NCBI GenBank assembly: GCA_902594005.1
Contig: CACJKN010000006.1
Location: 1-59,843, forward strand
DNA: 59,843 nucleotides
Source: an uncultured SAR86 cluster bacterium
Lineage (GTDB): Bacteria; Pseudomonadota; Gammaproteobacteria; Magnimaribacterales; D2472
Reading direction: 5' to 3'
Below, one piece after another: positions 18,651 through 29,255 of the stretch. How positions within the stretch are numbered: the stretch's first letter is position 1; each line of letters starts with the position of its first letter. A model generated the notes under the pieces. The model was not told where the DNA came from. It worked only from the letters and a program-made list of their open reading frames with translations, and searched no databases. A program made the position numbers and the translations under genes.

Positions 18651-19739
18651 ATGTCAGGTAACACATTTGGAAAAATCTTTTCTGTAACGACTTTTGGTGA
18701 AAGTCATGGCGAAGCTATGGGCTGCATAATTGACGGATGTCCACCTAATTTTGAAATAAAAAATGAAGATATTCAGATGGAGCTTGATAGAAGAAAGCCT
18801 GGCCAGTCAGACGTTACTACCCAGAGGAAAGAAGACGACAAAGTTGAAATTATGTCAGGAGTTTTTGAAGGAAAAACCCTTGGAACTCCCATAGCATTGT
18901 TAATCAAAAATGAAGATCAGATTTCAAAAGATTATTCAAATATTAAAGATACATTTAGGCCAAATCATGCTGACCTCACATATCAAGGAAAGTATGGTAT
19001 TAGAGATTACAGAGGTGGTGGCAGATCAAGTGCAAGAGAGACAGCAATGCGAGTTGCTGCGGGAGCAGTTGCTAAGAAGTATTTAAATACATATGGAATT
19101 ATAACAAAGGGCTTTGTATCACAAATCGGAAGTATTTCTGCTGATACAGTTGATCTTGAATTTGTAAATAAAAATAAATTCTTCTTTCCTGATAGATCAA
19201 AAATTAGCTCACTTGAAGAGTTTTTTGAAGAACTCATCAAAGAAGGCGACTCAATAGGCGCTAAGCTAAATATTAAAGTTCAAAACTGCCCAGTTGGCCT
19301 TGGAGAACCTGTTTTCGATAAATTAAATGCTGATTTGGCAAAAGCCATAATGAGTATCAATGCCGTAAAATCGGTTTCTATTGGCAACTCTGACAAGATT
19401 CCATCTTCTAAAGGATCTGAGCTAAGAGATGAAATTACCAAGACCGGATTTGATTCAAATAATTCTGGTGGAATCCTTGGTGGAATTTCAAATGGTGATG
19501 ATATTGATATAAGTTTTTTAATTAAACCCACATCAAGCATAAGTAAAGCTACCACATCCATAGATAAAGATGGAAATGAGGTTGAGCTTGAAATTAAAGG
19601 AAGGCATGATCCTTGTGTTGGAATTCGAGCAGTACCAATTGCAGAGGCAATGGTGAACCTTGTTTTAATTGACCATCTTCTAAGAAACCAGGCACAGTGC
19701 GGTGATGTTGATCAAAAACTCCCATTTGTAACGGAATAA
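18651..19739 (+). CDS. aroC: Chorismate synthase
   Basis: 362-aa FMN-dependent chorismate synthase, last step of the shikimate pathway. The three family signatures are present: '[17 protein letters not shown]' (~residue 14), '[21 protein letters not shown]' (~residue 120) and the C-terminal '[17 protein letters not shown]' (~residue 320). The length matches E. coli AroC. It ends in a TAATG overlap with leuC and begins a nearly gapless forward run of amino-acid and nucleotide genes. Confidence 0.97.
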   Translation: MSGNTFGKIFSVTTFGESHGEAMGCIIDGCPPNFEIKNEDIQMELDRRKPGQSDVTTQRKEDDKVEIMSGVFEGKTLGTPIALLIKNEDQISKDYSNIKDTFRPNHADLTYQGKYGIRDYRGGGRSSARETAMRVAAGAVAKKYLNTYGIITKGFVSQIGSISADTVDLEFVNKNKFFFPDRSKISSLEEFFEELIKEGDSIGAKLNIKVQNCPVGLGEPVFDKLNADLAKAIMSINAVKSVSIGNSDKIPSSKGSELRDEITKTGFDSNNSGGILGGISNGDDIDISFLIKPTSSISKATTSIDKDGNEVELEIKGRHDPCVGIRAVPIAEAMVNLVLIDHLLRNQAQCGDVDQKLPFVTE

Positions 19740-21139
19740 TGGGATACACAATATATGACAAGCTCTGGAATGAGCACTTAATAAGATCCTATGATGATGG
19801 AGACTCGCTAATTTATATTGATAGACATTTTCTTCATGAAGTAACATCTCCTCAAGCTTTTGAGGGCCTCAAAAAAAAATCACTCAAACCGTGGAGAATT
19901 AATGCAAACATTGCTACTCCAGATCACAATGTTCCAACTACAAGGGATAACGAATTTAGCATTGAGAACATTGAAGACAATATCTCAAAGTTGCAGGTTG
20001 TAGAGTTAGATAAAAATTGTAACGATTTCGGTATAAAACAATTTAATATCAACTCAAATAATCAAGGCATAGTTCATGTAATTGGGCCAGAATTAGGCTT
20101 AACGCTTCCCGGAATGAGTATTGTTTGTGGCGACTCTCATACGTCAACTCATGGTGCTTTTGGTTGTCTTGCAATGGGAATTGGAACATCTGAAGTGGAG
20201 CATGTTCTTGCAACTCAAAGTTTAAAAGTAAGGAAGCTTAAAAATATGAGAATAAATTTTGAGGGGTCGATACAAGAAGGAGTATCCTCAAAAGATATTA
20301 TTTTATATTTAATTAGAACAATAGGAACTGCAGGTGGAACAGGATATGCAGTTGAATTTGCGGGATCATATATACGAAATATCTCTATGGAAGCAAGAAT
20401 GACAATATGCAATATGTCTATTGAAGCAGGAGCTAAAGTAGGATTAGTGTCCGTTGACGATAAAACTATTGAATACGTTAAAAAACATTCAAACCTTGAA
20501 GCTAATTTAATAAATGATGCTATTAAAAAATGGAAAAATTTAATAACTGATAAAGAAGCAATGTTCGATAAGGAAATTGATATTGATGTATCAAAAATTA
20601 ATCCTCAAGTTTCTTGGGGCACATCACCAGAAATGGTTATTGATTTCAATGAAAAGATTCCACCGAGCTCAATTTTTTCTGCTGAAAAAAGAAAAAGCTT
20701 AGATCTTGCTAAAAATTATATGGGATTGTCAGATAACCAGGAATTGAGCGATTTAGATTTTGATAAAGTATTCATTGGGTCATGTACTAATTCTCGAATT
20801 GAAGATCTAAGAGAAGCCGCAGAAGTTTTAAAAGGTCAAAAGGTTTCTGAAAATATCCAAGAAGCTATTGTTGTTCCAGGGTCTGGAATGGTTAAAGAAC
20901 AAGCTGAGAAGGAGGGAATTCACAAAATATTCATTGATGCTGGATTTCAGTGGAGGGCACCGGGTTGTTCTATGTGCTTAGGCATGAATCCAGACCAATT
21001 AAGTCCCTATGAAAGATGTGCTTCAACTTCAAATAGGAATTTTGAGGGTCGGCAGGGTAACTTAGGTAGAACGCATTTAATGAGCCCAAAGATGGCAGCT
21101 CTAACCGCAATAAACGGAAGGATTGTAAAAGAGATTTAA
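19739..21139 (+). CDS. leuC: 3-isopropylmalate dehydratase large subunit
   Basis: 466-aa LeuC, the [4Fe-4S] subunit of isopropylmalate isomerase in leucine synthesis. Cluster ligands appear in '[17 protein letters not shown]' (Cys ~residue 346) and '[17 protein letters not shown]' (two Cys ~residue 407). The N-terminal '[15 protein letters not shown]' and '[26 protein letters not shown]' are typical. It works as a heterodimer with LeuD, encoded 1 bp downstream. The length equals E. coli LeuC (466). Confidence 0.97.
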   Translation: MGYTIYDKLWNEHLIRSYDDGDSLIYIDRHFLHEVTSPQAFEGLKKKSLKPWRINANIATPDHNVPTTRDNEFSIENIEDNISKLQVVELDKNCNDFGIKQFNINSNNQGIVHVIGPELGLTLPGMSIVCGDSHTSTHGAFGCLAMGIGTSEVEHVLATQSLKVRKLKNMRINFEGSIQEGVSSKDIILYLIRTIGTAGGTGYAVEFAGSYIRNISMEARMTICNMSIEAGAKVGLVSVDDKTIEYVKKHSNLEANLINDAIKKWKNLITDKEAMFDKEIDIDVSKINPQVSWGTSPEMVIDFNEKIPPSSIFSAEKRKSLDLAKNYMGLSDNQELSDLDFDKVFIGSCTNSRIEDLREAAEVLKGQKVSENIQEAIVVPGSGMVKEQAEKEGIHKIFIDAGFQWRAPGCSMCLGMNPDQLSPYERCASTSNRNFEGRQGNLGRTHLMSPKMAALTAINGRIVKEI

Positions 21140-21140
21140 G

Positions 21141-21770
21141 ATGAAAGATTTTATTGAAGGCATTGTAGCTCCAATTGATAGAGATAATATAGATACTGAT
21201 CAAATTATCCCAACAGAATATTTAAAATCTATTAAAAAATTTGGATACGAGGATTATCTTTTTGATGGCTGGAGATATAAAGATCAGGGTCGTCTTGGAA
21301 TGAAAAAGGTTGAAAGAAAAATCAATCAAGAGTTCATTCTTAACAATTCGCCTTATGATGAATCTAAAGTTTTGCTTACAAGAGATAATTTTGGATGCGG
21401 CTCAAGTAGAGAGCATGCAGTTTGGGCTCTCAGAGACTTTGGTATTGAAGTTGTTATAGCAAGCTCATTTGGCGATATTTTTTATAATAATTGTTTCAAA
21501 AATGGTGTTTTACCATTAAAGCTCAAAAAAACTGAAATTGAAGAACTATTTTCATTGTCTAAAGATAATCCAGTAACTATTTCAGTAAATATAAAAGACA
21601 AAGTTATACTTTTTAAAGATAAGCTCTCTATTTATTTTGATCTTGATGATAATTTAGCTGAAAGAATCATTTATGGTCTTGATGAGATCGATATTACTCT
21701 TAAAGATTCAGCATTAATTAAGGAATTTGAAGAAGATAGAAAAGAAAGTAACCCATGGATTTTTGAATGA
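21141..21770 (+). CDS. leuD: 3-isopropylmalate dehydratase small subunit
   Basis: 209-aa swivelling-domain partner of LeuC. Diagnostic motifs are 'IDRDNIDTDQIIPTEYLK' near the N-terminus and 'DNFGCGSSREHAVWALRDFG' near residue 79, which binds substrate. It overlaps leuB by 4 bp (ATGA), so leuC-leuD-leuB are translationally coupled. The isopropylmalate synthase gene leuA is not in the window. Confidence 0.96.
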   Translation: MKDFIEGIVAPIDRDNIDTDQIIPTEYLKSIKKFGYEDYLFDGWRYKDQGRLGMKKVERKINQEFILNNSPYDESKVLLTRDNFGCGSSREHAVWALRDFGIEVVIASSFGDIFYNNCFKNGVLPLKLKKTEIEELFSLSKDNPVTISVNIKDKVILFKDKLSIYFDLDDNLAERIIYGLDEIDITLKDSALIKEFEEDRKESNPWIFE

Positions 21771-22852
21771 ATAATAAGATTCTTATTTTGCCAGGTGATG
21801 GCATCGGCCCTGAAGTGACAAGTTCTGCAATGGAGATATTAAGATTTGTTAAAGATCTATACTCTCTTGATCTTGATATTGAAATTCATGATGTTGGCGG
21901 AGCAGCCTATGATAAGACTGGTTATCCTCTTCCTGATAAGACTTTAGAGATAGCTAGAAAATCTGATGCTATTCTCTTTGGGGCTGTAGGTGGTCCAGAA
22001 TGGGAGGATTTAGATTGGGATAAAAGACCAGAACAAGCATTGTTAGGATTAAGAAAAGAGCTTGGATTATTTGCTAACTTAAGACCTGCCTTCCTTTTTA
22101 ATGAGCTTTCTTCAGCTTCACCAATAAAAGAGGAAATTATCAATGATTTAGATATTTTAATAGTAAGAGAGTTAACAGGCGGTATTTATTTTGGAGAGCC
22201 AAGAGGAATTGATACTTCTTCAAATCCTCCACATGCTTTTAATACTATGATTTATGACGAAAAAGAGATTGAAAGAATTGGTCGAGTAGCATTTGAATCA
22301 GCTCAAAAAAGAAATAAAAAACTATGTTCAGTGGAAAAAGCAAATGTTCTTGAAGTTTCAAAGTTTTGGAGAGAAATAATTACAAATCTATCAAAAGACT
22401 ATCCTGATGTTGAATTGACACATCAGCTTGCTGACAATACTGCAATGCAACTAGTGCTTGATCCCAATCAGTTTGATGTAATTGTTTCTAGTAATTTATT
22501 TGGTGACATATTATCTGATATTGCTGCAACACTAACTGGCTCTATTGGTATGTTACCTTCCGCATCACTGAACACCTCCTCTCAAGGAATGTATGAACCA
22601 TGTCATGGCAGCGCACCTGATATAGCTGGCAAGAATTTAGCAAATCCTTTAGCAATGATCCTCTCTCTAGCAATGGCTTTTAGGTACTCTCTTGAAAATC
22701 ATCAAGTAGCAAACATAATCGAAGAATCTGTAAAAGAATTTATCTCGAGAGGTTTTAGAACAAAAGATTTAACAGAAGATACATCTTTTTTAGAGACTGG
22801 TGAGGTTGCATCTGAACTAATTCCAATAATCAAGGAAAAATCTGATGTCTAA
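21767..22852 (+). CDS. leuB: 3-isopropylmalate dehydrogenase
   Basis: 361-aa NAD-dependent beta-decarboxylating dehydrogenase of leucine synthesis. It shows 'LPGDGIGPEVTSSAMEIL' at the N-terminus, 'LDILIVRELTGGIYFGEPRG' near residue 128 and the metal/NAD site 'SNLFGDILSDIAATLTGSIGMLPSAS' near residue 240. 'EPCHGSAPDIAGKNLANPLAMI' near residue 276 is also conserved. It overlaps asd by 8 bp. Its length is typical. Confidence 0.97.
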   Translation: MNNKILILPGDGIGPEVTSSAMEILRFVKDLYSLDLDIEIHDVGGAAYDKTGYPLPDKTLEIARKSDAILFGAVGGPEWEDLDWDKRPEQALLGLRKELGLFANLRPAFLFNELSSASPIKEEIINDLDILIVRELTGGIYFGEPRGIDTSSNPPHAFNTMIYDEKEIERIGRVAFESAQKRNKKLCSVEKANVLEVSKFWREIITNLSKDYPDVELTHQLADNTAMQLVLDPNQFDVIVSSNLFGDILSDIAATLTGSIGMLPSASLNTSSQGMYEPCHGSAPDIAGKNLANPLAMILSLAMAFRYSLENHQVANIIEESVKEFISRGFRTKDLTEDTSFLETGEVASELIPIIKEKSDV

Positions 22853-23843
22853 GTTAGCTATTGTTGGAGCATCAGGATTAGTTGGAAGAAATTTACTAGA
22901 ACAACTACAAAAAAGAGAATTCAAAATAGATGAGATTTTCTTATTAGGCAAAAAATCAGCTGGCTCTTCAATAAATTTTTTAGATAAAGATTGCATTATT
23001 GAGGACATTGATAAATTTGATTTTAATAAGGCTGACTATGCAATATTGTCTGCTGGTTCTGATGTAGCAAGAGATTATGCGAATAAGTTTATTGAAGCCG
23101 ACTGTAAGGTTTTAGATATGTCTTCCTACTTTAGATATGAAGATGATGTACCTCTTATAATTCCAGAAATTAATGGGAATATAATTAGTAAGAAAACCAA
23201 TCTAATTGCAAACCCAAACTGCTCAACAGCTCAACTCTTGATGGTCCTCGACCATATTCATAAAGAGTTTAGTATCGAAAGTGTAATGATAACTACCTTT
23301 CAAGCGGTATCAGGTGCAGGTGAGCAGGGTATAAAAGAGCTTGAAAACCAATCTCAGTCAATCTCTGCTGTTTCTAATATATTTTCTAAAACCATTGCAG
23401 GAAATGTAATACCTCAGTGCGATAAATTTTTAGATAATGGTTTTACAAAAGAAGAAATGAAGCTGAACTGGGAAACAAAAAAAATATTAGATGAAAAAAT
23501 TAATGTAACTTCTACTTGCGTAAGAGTTCCGGTAATAAATGGACACTCTGAATCGGTTTTTATAAAAGTAAGAAATGAAGCCTCAAGACTAAGCATAATA
23601 AAATTACTTGAAGGCAAGGAGGGCATAAAAGTAATTGATGATCCGTCAAAAGAAGCTTTTCCAACTGCTCTTGAAAATGCAAATAAAACAAATGATGTTT
23701 ATGTTGGAAGAATTCGTTCAAGTAAAATTAATAATGAAGATTGGATATCTTGTTGGATTGTTGCTGATAATGTATTTGGGAAAGGTGCTGCTTTAAATGC
23801 TGTCCAAATCTTAGAATTAATGAAAAAAGCTGATGAAAATTAA
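22845..23843 (+). CDS. asd: Aspartate-semialdehyde dehydrogenase
   Basis: 332-aa NADPH-dependent enzyme converting aspartyl phosphate to aspartate semialdehyde, the branch point to lysine/DAP, threonine and methionine. The N-terminal Rossmann motif is 'LAIVGASGLVGRNLLEQL' and the catalytic Cys is in 'LIANPNCSTAQLLMVLDHI' (~residue 127). The catalytic His region is 'RVPVINGHSESVFI' (~residue 226). The partner enzyme LysC is near 52 kb and is frameshifted in this sequence. The leuB-asd-fimV-truA order is shared with pseudomonads. It overlaps the next ORF by 11 bp. Confidence 0.95.
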   Translation: MSKLAIVGASGLVGRNLLEQLQKREFKIDEIFLLGKKSAGSSINFLDKDCIIEDIDKFDFNKADYAILSAGSDVARDYANKFIEADCKVLDMSSYFRYEDDVPLIIPEINGNIISKKTNLIANPNCSTAQLLMVLDHIHKEFSIESVMITTFQAVSGAGEQGIKELENQSQSISAVSNIFSKTIAGNVIPQCDKFLDNGFTKEEMKLNWETKKILDEKINVTSTCVRVPVINGHSESVFIKVRNEASRLSIIKLLEGKEGIKVIDDPSKEAFPTALENANKTNDVYVGRIRSSKINNEDWISCWIVADNVFGKGAALNAVQILELMKKADEN

Positions 23844-25041
23844 AAAGATAAGCACTTTTCTTTTTTTTATAATTTTTTCATCACTTTTATCATCAGAAAT
23901 TACCTACTTATCTTCAAAAACATTTCAAGATGAAAATGCAATACAGATAGTAATATCATTTAATTCCTCAGAGGAGCTTGATAAAAGCGATATCAGTATT
24001 TTTGAGTATCAAACATCATCTTCGATAAAAGATTCACTTTTTAATTTGAGTCTAAGTAGAGAAAATATTAGCGAATACAATTTAAGTTTTGAGAAAATAA
24101 AAGATATTGATAGTCCTTATGCACTATTCACAATTGAGATAAAAGATAACAGAAAAGACTTTTTTATTTTTCTTTCAGACGATTCATATACCTCCATTCT
24201 TCAAAACGAAACCACGGAGATACTTAGTCCTCAAATTATTGAGGAAGAAGGAACTTATAGTGAGCTAGTCATATTAGCTGATGAAATTACCACCGTCTGG
24301 TCTATGGCTGAATCGCTTAATTACGATGATCTAAGTATTTATCAAGTAATGTGGAGTATTTTTGAAAATAATAGGAATGCCTTCATTGACGATAATATTA
24401 ATTTAATTAGAAATGATATGGATATTCTTGTTCCTGAATTACAGTCAATTAGAGAAATTGATAAGTCTTTTGCAAAGTTTAGTATCAGGGAGATGATAGA
24501 TACTAATACTTTTGAGACACAGCAAATGCTCACACTGGTAGCTCCAGAATCAGAAGCAATTGTTGAAGAGGAAGTTGAAGTAATTGAGGAGGAGAAAATA
24601 CAAGATTTTGATATCCAAAATCAAGAACAAACTACTTTAGATCCTCAAGCTATAATTGAGTCTCAAACAAGAATAATTGAAATTGAAAGAAATGAGGAAA
24701 CAGAAATTTTAAATGAAGAAATTAATTCTGGAGTAAATATTTTGCAACTACTGATAGTTAGTTTAGTGAGCCTAGCTGTAGGGTTTCTAATAGCAATTTT
24801 CTTAATAAGAAAGAATTCAGTTATTGCTAAAAGTGAATTCCAAACAGAAGATGCTTTATTATCAATGCCTAAGGGGCTTAGCATCAAAAATGATCCTTTC
24901 ATTCAGCAGTTTGATTTAGCTATAACCCTTTATGAAATGAAGGATTATGAAAAAGCCAAAACTTTATTAGATGAAATTATCGATAAAGCAAAAAATCAAA
25001 AACTTATTCAGCAGGCGGTTGATCTGAGATCAAAAATATAG
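23833..25041 (+). CDS. fimV: FimV/HubP-like peptidoglycan-binding membrane protein
   Basis: 402-aa inner-membrane protein: an N-terminal signal/anchor (first ~20 residues), a periplasmic domain, a LysM-like stretch 'IYQVMWSIFENNRNAFIDDNINLIRNDMDILVPEL' (~residues 170-205), an acidic linker, a second transmembrane helix (~residues 303-322) and a short C-terminal helical motif 'DLAITLYEMKDYEKAKTLLDEIIDKA' of the FimV C-terminal (TPR-like) type. FimV/HubP proteins organise cell poles and type IV pili or motility. It is much shorter than Pseudomonas FimV (~900 aa), mainly in the cytoplasmic part. Position between asd and truA supports the call. Confidence 0.82.
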   Translation: MKIKKISTFLFFIIFSSLLSSEITYLSSKTFQDENAIQIVISFNSSEELDKSDISIFEYQTSSSIKDSLFNLSLSRENISEYNLSFEKIKDIDSPYALFTIEIKDNRKDFFIFLSDDSYTSILQNETTEILSPQIIEEEGTYSELVILADEITTVWSMAESLNYDDLSIYQVMWSIFENNRNAFIDDNINLIRNDMDILVPELQSIREIDKSFAKFSIREMIDTNTFETQQMLTLVAPESEAIVEEEVEVIEEEKIQDFDIQNQEQTTLDPQAIIESQTRIIEIERNEETEILNEEINSGVNILQLLIVSLVSLAVGFLIAIFLIRKNSVIAKSEFQTEDALLSMPKGLSIKNDPFIQQFDLAITLYEMKDYEKAKTLLDEIIDKAKNQKLIQQAVDLRSKI

Positions 25042-25050
25042 GGGTTAAAG

Positions 25051-25821
25051 TTGAAACTAGCCTTCAAGATTCAATATAAAGGGACTAATTATTCCGGTTT
25101 CCAATCTCAAAAAAATGCTAACTCTATTCAAGATGAGCTTATAAAAGCTTTCAAAAGAATTTCTGTTGATAATTTGCAGATGAATTACTCTGGAAGAACT
25201 GATAAAGGCGTTCATGCGCTTGGTCAGGTTTTTGATGTAGTTGTAAGTCAGAATAGATCAGATATGCAATGGATCAATGGCCTAAATTCAAATCTTCCTA
25301 ATGACATATCTGTAGTTGATTTAGAAAGAGTAGAAGACTCATTTCATTCAAGATTTGATGCAATTGATAGAACATACTCTTATCTAATTTTTAATAGCCC
25401 ATCAAGGAATGTTTTGCTTGATGATTTTTATTATTGGGAGCAGCCAGAGCTAGACATTAAGAAAATGGATGAGGAGTCCAAGTGCCTAATTGGAAAACAT
25501 GATTTCACATCATTTAGGAGTCTAAGTTGCGGTTCTAAAAATCCTGAAAGGAATATAAAAAAAATAGAAATTAATAAATTAGGAAATATCATCGAAATAA
25601 AAATAACCGCAAATGCATTTTTGCAAAATATGGTTAGAATAATTGTCGGGACTTTATTAGAAATTGGTAAATACCAAATTAAAATCCCATTAAAAGAAAT
25701 ACTTGAAAGCAAAGATAGGAATAATGCTGGAACAACTGTAAATCCAAGAGGATTAATTTTTCTTGGCCCTAATTATGAAAATATTACAAAGTTTAAACCA
25801 GAAAAGAGCCCTTTAATTTGA
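25051..25821 (+). CDS. truA: tRNA pseudouridine(38-40) synthase
   Basis: 256-aa TruA that isomerises uridines 38-40 of the tRNA anticodon arm. The catalytic Asp lies in 'YSGRTDKGVHALGQVFDV' (~residue 52), and 'FLQNMVRIIVGTLLEIGKY' (~residue 190) is conserved. The start is TTG, preceded by an AGGGG that can act as a ribosome binding site. It is 9 bp after fimV and overlaps a possible TTG start of trpF. Confidence 0.95.
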   Translation: MKLAFKIQYKGTNYSGFQSQKNANSIQDELIKAFKRISVDNLQMNYSGRTDKGVHALGQVFDVVVSQNRSDMQWINGLNSNLPNDISVVDLERVEDSFHSRFDAIDRTYSYLIFNSPSRNVLLDDFYYWEQPELDIKKMDEESKCLIGKHDFTSFRSLSCGSKNPERNIKKIEINKLGNIIEIKITANAFLQNMVRIIVGTLLEIGKYQIKIPLKEILESKDRNNAGTTVNPRGLIFLGPNYENITKFKPEKSPLI

Positions 25822-25823
25822 AT

Positions 25824-26432
25824 ATGAAAATTAAAATTTGTGGAATAACAGAAATAGAAACATTAAATTTTCTTATTGAAAATGGAGTTGATTATGTTGG
25901 TTTTATTTTTCATGAAAATAGTCCTAGAAATGTTACTCATGCATTTATAAATGAGATAAAAAATACAGATTTCCAAAAAACTAGGCCTGTCTGCGTATTT
26001 GCTAATCCTGAAAAATCATTTGTTAGCTCTTCATTAAGTTACTTTGAAAATCCAATCATTCAATTTCATGGTGACGAATCAGAAGATTTTTGTAAATTAT
26101 TTGATTGCGAATTTTGGAAAGCATTAAGAATAAAAGATTCTAAGTCTCTCGAAGACATGAAACACTTCAAAAATGCAGAAGCAATTTTGTGTGACACTTA
26201 TAAAGAAGGTATTTATGGAGGAACTGGAAGCAGCTTTGATTGGGAAATGCTTAATTCAGATTTATTTCTTGATAAAAAGATAATTCTTTCAGGAGGACTG
26301 TCTATTGAAAATCTAGAAAACGCCTTAAAAATAGAACCATGGTGTCTAGATTTTAATTCTGGGGTAGAATCTTCTCCGGGCTTAAAAGACCACTCAAAGA
26401 TTATTGAAATACTAAGCTTGATAAAAAAATGA
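25824..26432 (+). CDS. trpF: Phosphoribosylanthranilate isomerase
   Basis: 202-aa (beta/alpha)8 enzyme of tryptophan synthesis catalysing the Amadori rearrangement of PRA. The catalytic Cys is in '[14 protein letters not shown]' and the catalytic Asp in '[21 protein letters not shown]' (~residue 126). '[16 protein letters not shown]' and '[18 protein letters not shown]' form the phosphate site. I chose ATG 25824; the ORF-track TTG at 25818 would add two residues. It overlaps trpB by 4 bp. It is not fused to trpC. Confidence 0.95.
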   Translation: MKIKICGITEIETLNFLIENGVDYVGFIFHENSPRNVTHAFINEIKNTDFQKTRPVCVFANPEKSFVSSSLSYFENPIIQFHGDESEDFCKLFDCEFWKALRIKDSKSLEDMKHFKNAEAILCDTYKEGIYGGTGSSFDWEMLNSDLFLDKKIILSGGLSIENLENALKIEPWCLDFNSGVESSPGLKDHSKIIEILSLIKK

Positions 26433-27625
26433 AAGACAATTTACCTGATAAAGATGGATTCTTCGGTGAATATGGAGGGAAGTTTGTTCCAGAAACTCTC
26501 ATGTATGCCCTTAATGAATTAGAACAGACTTATAAGACTCTAAAGGATAATAATGATTTTAATGCTGAGTTTCACAGAGATCTAGCTGAATTTGTCGGTA
26601 GACCATCTCCTTTATACTTTGCAAAAAGGCTCACTGAGAATTACAACACTGCTTCAATTTGGTTAAAAAGGGAAGATTTAAATCATACCGGCGCTCACAA
26701 AATAAATAATACAGTTGGACAAATCCTTTTAGCTAAATATATGGGAAAAAAAAGGATAATTGCGGAAACTGGCGCAGGCCAACACGGAGTTGCAACTGCT
26801 ACAGTTGCGGCGAGGCTTGGGTTAGATTGTCATATATATATGGGATCTGAGGATGTAAGGAGACAATCACTTAACGTTTACAGAATGAAGCTTTTAGGAG
26901 CTGAAGTCCATGAAGTAAATTCTGGTTCAGCAACTCTTAAGGATGCTCTCAATGAGGCTTTAAGAGACTGGGTTACTAATATTGAAGATACATACTACAT
27001 CATAGGCAGCGTTACAGGACCTCATCCTTATCCGATGATTGTAAGAGATTTCAATGCAGTCGTAGGATATGAGTTAATTGACCAATCACAGGAATCATTT
27101 GGAAGAATGCCAGATTCAATAATTGCCTGTGTTGGAGGCGGATCAAATGCTATGGGTATTTTTTATCCTTTTATTAAAATGGATAATGTAGAGCTCATTG
27201 GTGTCGAGGCAGCAGGTAAAGGTATAGAAACAGGTGAACATGCAGCCCCATTAAATGATGGAACCCCTGGAGTGCTTCATGGTGCAAAAAGTTATTTGAT
27301 GCAAGATGAAAGTGGACAAGTAAAAGGAACGGCTTCTATTTCAGCAGGCTTAGATTATCCAGGTGTAGGGCCTGAACATTCATGGCTAAAAGATATTAAA
27401 AGAGCTAAGTATGTTGCAGTTTCAGATGATGAGGTTATGAAAGCTTTTCACATGGTAAATAAAATGGAAGGAATATTGCCTGCACTAGAAACAGCTCATG
27501 CATTTGCTTACCTAGATGAGTTAATGCCAAATATGAATAAAGATCAGCACATCGTTATCAACGTCTCAGGAAGAGGCGACAAAGATTTAAATAGTGTGGT
27601 TGAAATAGAGGATATCAAGCTTTGA
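26429..27625 (+). CDS. trpB: Tryptophan synthase beta chain
   Basis: 398-aa PLP enzyme condensing indole with serine; E. coli TrpB is 397 aa. The PLP-binding Lys is in '[18 protein letters not shown]' (~residue 90), the catalytic Glu in '[20 protein letters not shown]' (~residue 111) and the phosphate loop is '[13 protein letters not shown]' (~residue 233). It opens '[16 protein letters not shown]'. It is coupled to trpA through a TTTGA overlap. No trpE, G, D or C occurs in the window. Confidence 0.97.
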   Translation: MKDNLPDKDGFFGEYGGKFVPETLMYALNELEQTYKTLKDNNDFNAEFHRDLAEFVGRPSPLYFAKRLTENYNTASIWLKREDLNHTGAHKINNTVGQILLAKYMGKKRIIAETGAGQHGVATATVAARLGLDCHIYMGSEDVRRQSLNVYRMKLLGAEVHEVNSGSATLKDALNEALRDWVTNIEDTYYIIGSVTGPHPYPMIVRDFNAVVGYELIDQSQESFGRMPDSIIACVGGGSNAMGIFYPFIKMDNVELIGVEAAGKGIETGEHAAPLNDGTPGVLHGAKSYLMQDESGQVKGTASISAGLDYPGVGPEHSWLKDIKRAKYVAVSDDEVMKAFHMVNKMEGILPALETAHAFAYLDELMPNMNKDQHIVINVSGRGDKDLNSVVEIEDIKL

Positions 27626-28407
27626 AAAGAATCGAAAAGAAGTTAAAAGAGCTTTCCCAAGACAACCAAAAAGCTTTTGTTGGCTATATAGTCGCAGGAG
27701 ACCCTGATTTAGAAACTTCTCTTCAATTGATGCATTTAAGCGTTGATTCAGGGGTAGATATCTTAGAAATTGGTGTTCCCTTTACTGATCCAATAGCTGA
27801 AGGTCCAACAATACAACAAGCTCATGACAGAAGCTTAGAAAATGAAACTAATCTGCAAAAAATTATTGATCTTATATGCAAATTCAGAGAAAAAGATACA
27901 AATACGCCAATTATTTTAATGGGATATATCAACAATTTCTTAATGTATAAAGATTTGATTAATAGGTCTCATGAACTTGGTGTTGATGGAGTTTTAGTGG
28001 TTGATATCCCTGGTGAGCTATCTCTTGAAGATTATGGAATAGATAATCAAGACTTAGATATTATCTCGCTTGTATCACCAACCACCTCAAAAGAAAGAGT
28101 AAAGGAAATTGTAAAAAATAGTACAGGCTTTATTTATTATGTAACTTTAAGAGGAGTTACAGGATCATCCAATCTTGATGGAAATGAAATTGAACAAAAT
28201 ATTAAATATATAAAATCTATTTCTTCTATTCCGGTGATGGCAGGTTTTGGAATCAAGAACAGCGATGACGCTAAGCTTCTCTCATCCTTTTCTGATGGGA
28301 TTGTGATCGGGTCTTCAATAGTTGAGCTTATTTATAAAAATTCAGAAAATAAAGACTTTCATGAAGTAAGTGATTATATTAGTAATATGAAAGATGCAAT
28401 TAGATAA
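27622..28407 (+). CDS. trpA: Tryptophan synthase alpha chain
   Basis: 261-aa alpha subunit, an indole-glycerol-phosphate aldolase that channels indole to TrpB. The catalytic Glu is in '[11 protein letters not shown]', matching E. coli Glu49. The following motif reads 'PIAEGPTIQ' where E. coli has 'PLADGPTIQ', so the catalytic Asp60 position is Glu here; the codon GAA is clear at about 27800. Other motifs, 'LRGVTGSS' and '[15 protein letters not shown]', are normal. It starts with TTG overlapping the trpB stop and ends overlapping accD by one base. Confidence 0.95.
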   Translation: MKRIEKKLKELSQDNQKAFVGYIVAGDPDLETSLQLMHLSVDSGVDILEIGVPFTDPIAEGPTIQQAHDRSLENETNLQKIIDLICKFREKDTNTPIILMGYINNFLMYKDLINRSHELGVDGVLVVDIPGELSLEDYGIDNQDLDIISLVSPTTSKERVKEIVKNSTGFIYYVTLRGVTGSSNLDGNEIEQNIKYIKSISSIPVMAGFGIKNSDDAKLLSSFSDGIVIGSSIVELIYKNSENKDFHEVSDYISNMKDAIR

Positions 28408-29255
28408 TGAATTGGCTTACAAGATTAATTCCTTCAATAGGAAAAAGCTCTTCAAAATCAAAAAGTAAGATTCCTGATGGTGTTTGGACGTCCTGTCCTT
28501 CATGTGAATCAGCACTTTACCAGCCAGAGTTACAAAAAACCTTATACGTATGTCCAAAATGTGATCATCACTTAAGGATTGGCGCTAGAACTAGATTCAA
28601 TATTTTCTTTGATAATGGAAATTTCACTGAAATCGCATCAAATGTCGAAACGGGAGATCCTCTTGGCTTTAAAGACGTCAAAGCATATCCTGCAAGAATT
28701 AAAGAAGCTAAGAAAAATACAGGAGAGAGTGAGGCTCTATTGGTTGGATTTGGTAAGCTTGATGGAAGACTAGTTACTGCTGCAGCATTTGAATTCAAGT
28801 TTATGGGTGGCTCGATGGGAAGTGTAGTTGGCGAGAAATTTGTTCAAGGTATTGAGCAAGCAATTGAAAGTAAGACACCATTTATTTGTTTTTCAACAAG
28901 CGGCGGTGCAAGAATGCAGGAATCAATGGTTTCTCTGATGCAAATGGCAAAAACTTCTGCTGCAATTCAGAAATTAAAATCAAATAAACTGCCTTATATA
29001 TCTGTAATGGTTGATCCAATATTTGGAGGAGTATCAGCAAGCTTAGCAATGTTAGGCGATATAAACATAGCAGAGCCAAAGGCTTTTGTTGGTTTTGCAG
29101 GCCGAAGGGTTATTGAACAAACTGTAAGAGTTGAGCTACCCGAAGACTTTCAAAAGTCTGAATTTCTTCTAGAGCACGGTGCCATAGATATGATTGTTCA
29201 TAGATCAGAAATAAGAAGCAAAATAATCGGGATTTTAGATAAAATATCAAAATGA
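28407..29255 (+). CDS. accD: Acetyl-CoA carboxylase carboxyltransferase subunit beta
   Basis: 282-aa AccD that with AccA transfers carboxyl from biotin to acetyl-CoA, the first step of fatty-acid synthesis. The N-terminal four-Cys zinc ribbon is 'WTSCPSCESALYQPELQ' to 'YVCPKCDHHLRIG'. The crotonase-like core has 'FSTSGGARMQESMVSLMQMAKTSAA' (~residue 155) and 'PIFGGVSASLAMLGD' (~residue 199). It follows trpA as in many gammaproteobacteria. The usual next gene, folC, is missing. Confidence 0.96.
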   Translation: MNWLTRLIPSIGKSSSKSKSKIPDGVWTSCPSCESALYQPELQKTLYVCPKCDHHLRIGARTRFNIFFDNGNFTEIASNVETGDPLGFKDVKAYPARIKEAKKNTGESEALLVGFGKLDGRLVTAAAFEFKFMGGSMGSVVGEKFVQGIEQAIESKTPFICFSTSGGARMQESMVSLMQMAKTSAAIQKLKSNKLPYISVMVDPIFGGVSASLAMLGDINIAEPKAFVGFAGRRVIEQTVRVELPEDFQKSEFLLEHGAIDMIVHRSEIRSKIIGILDKISK

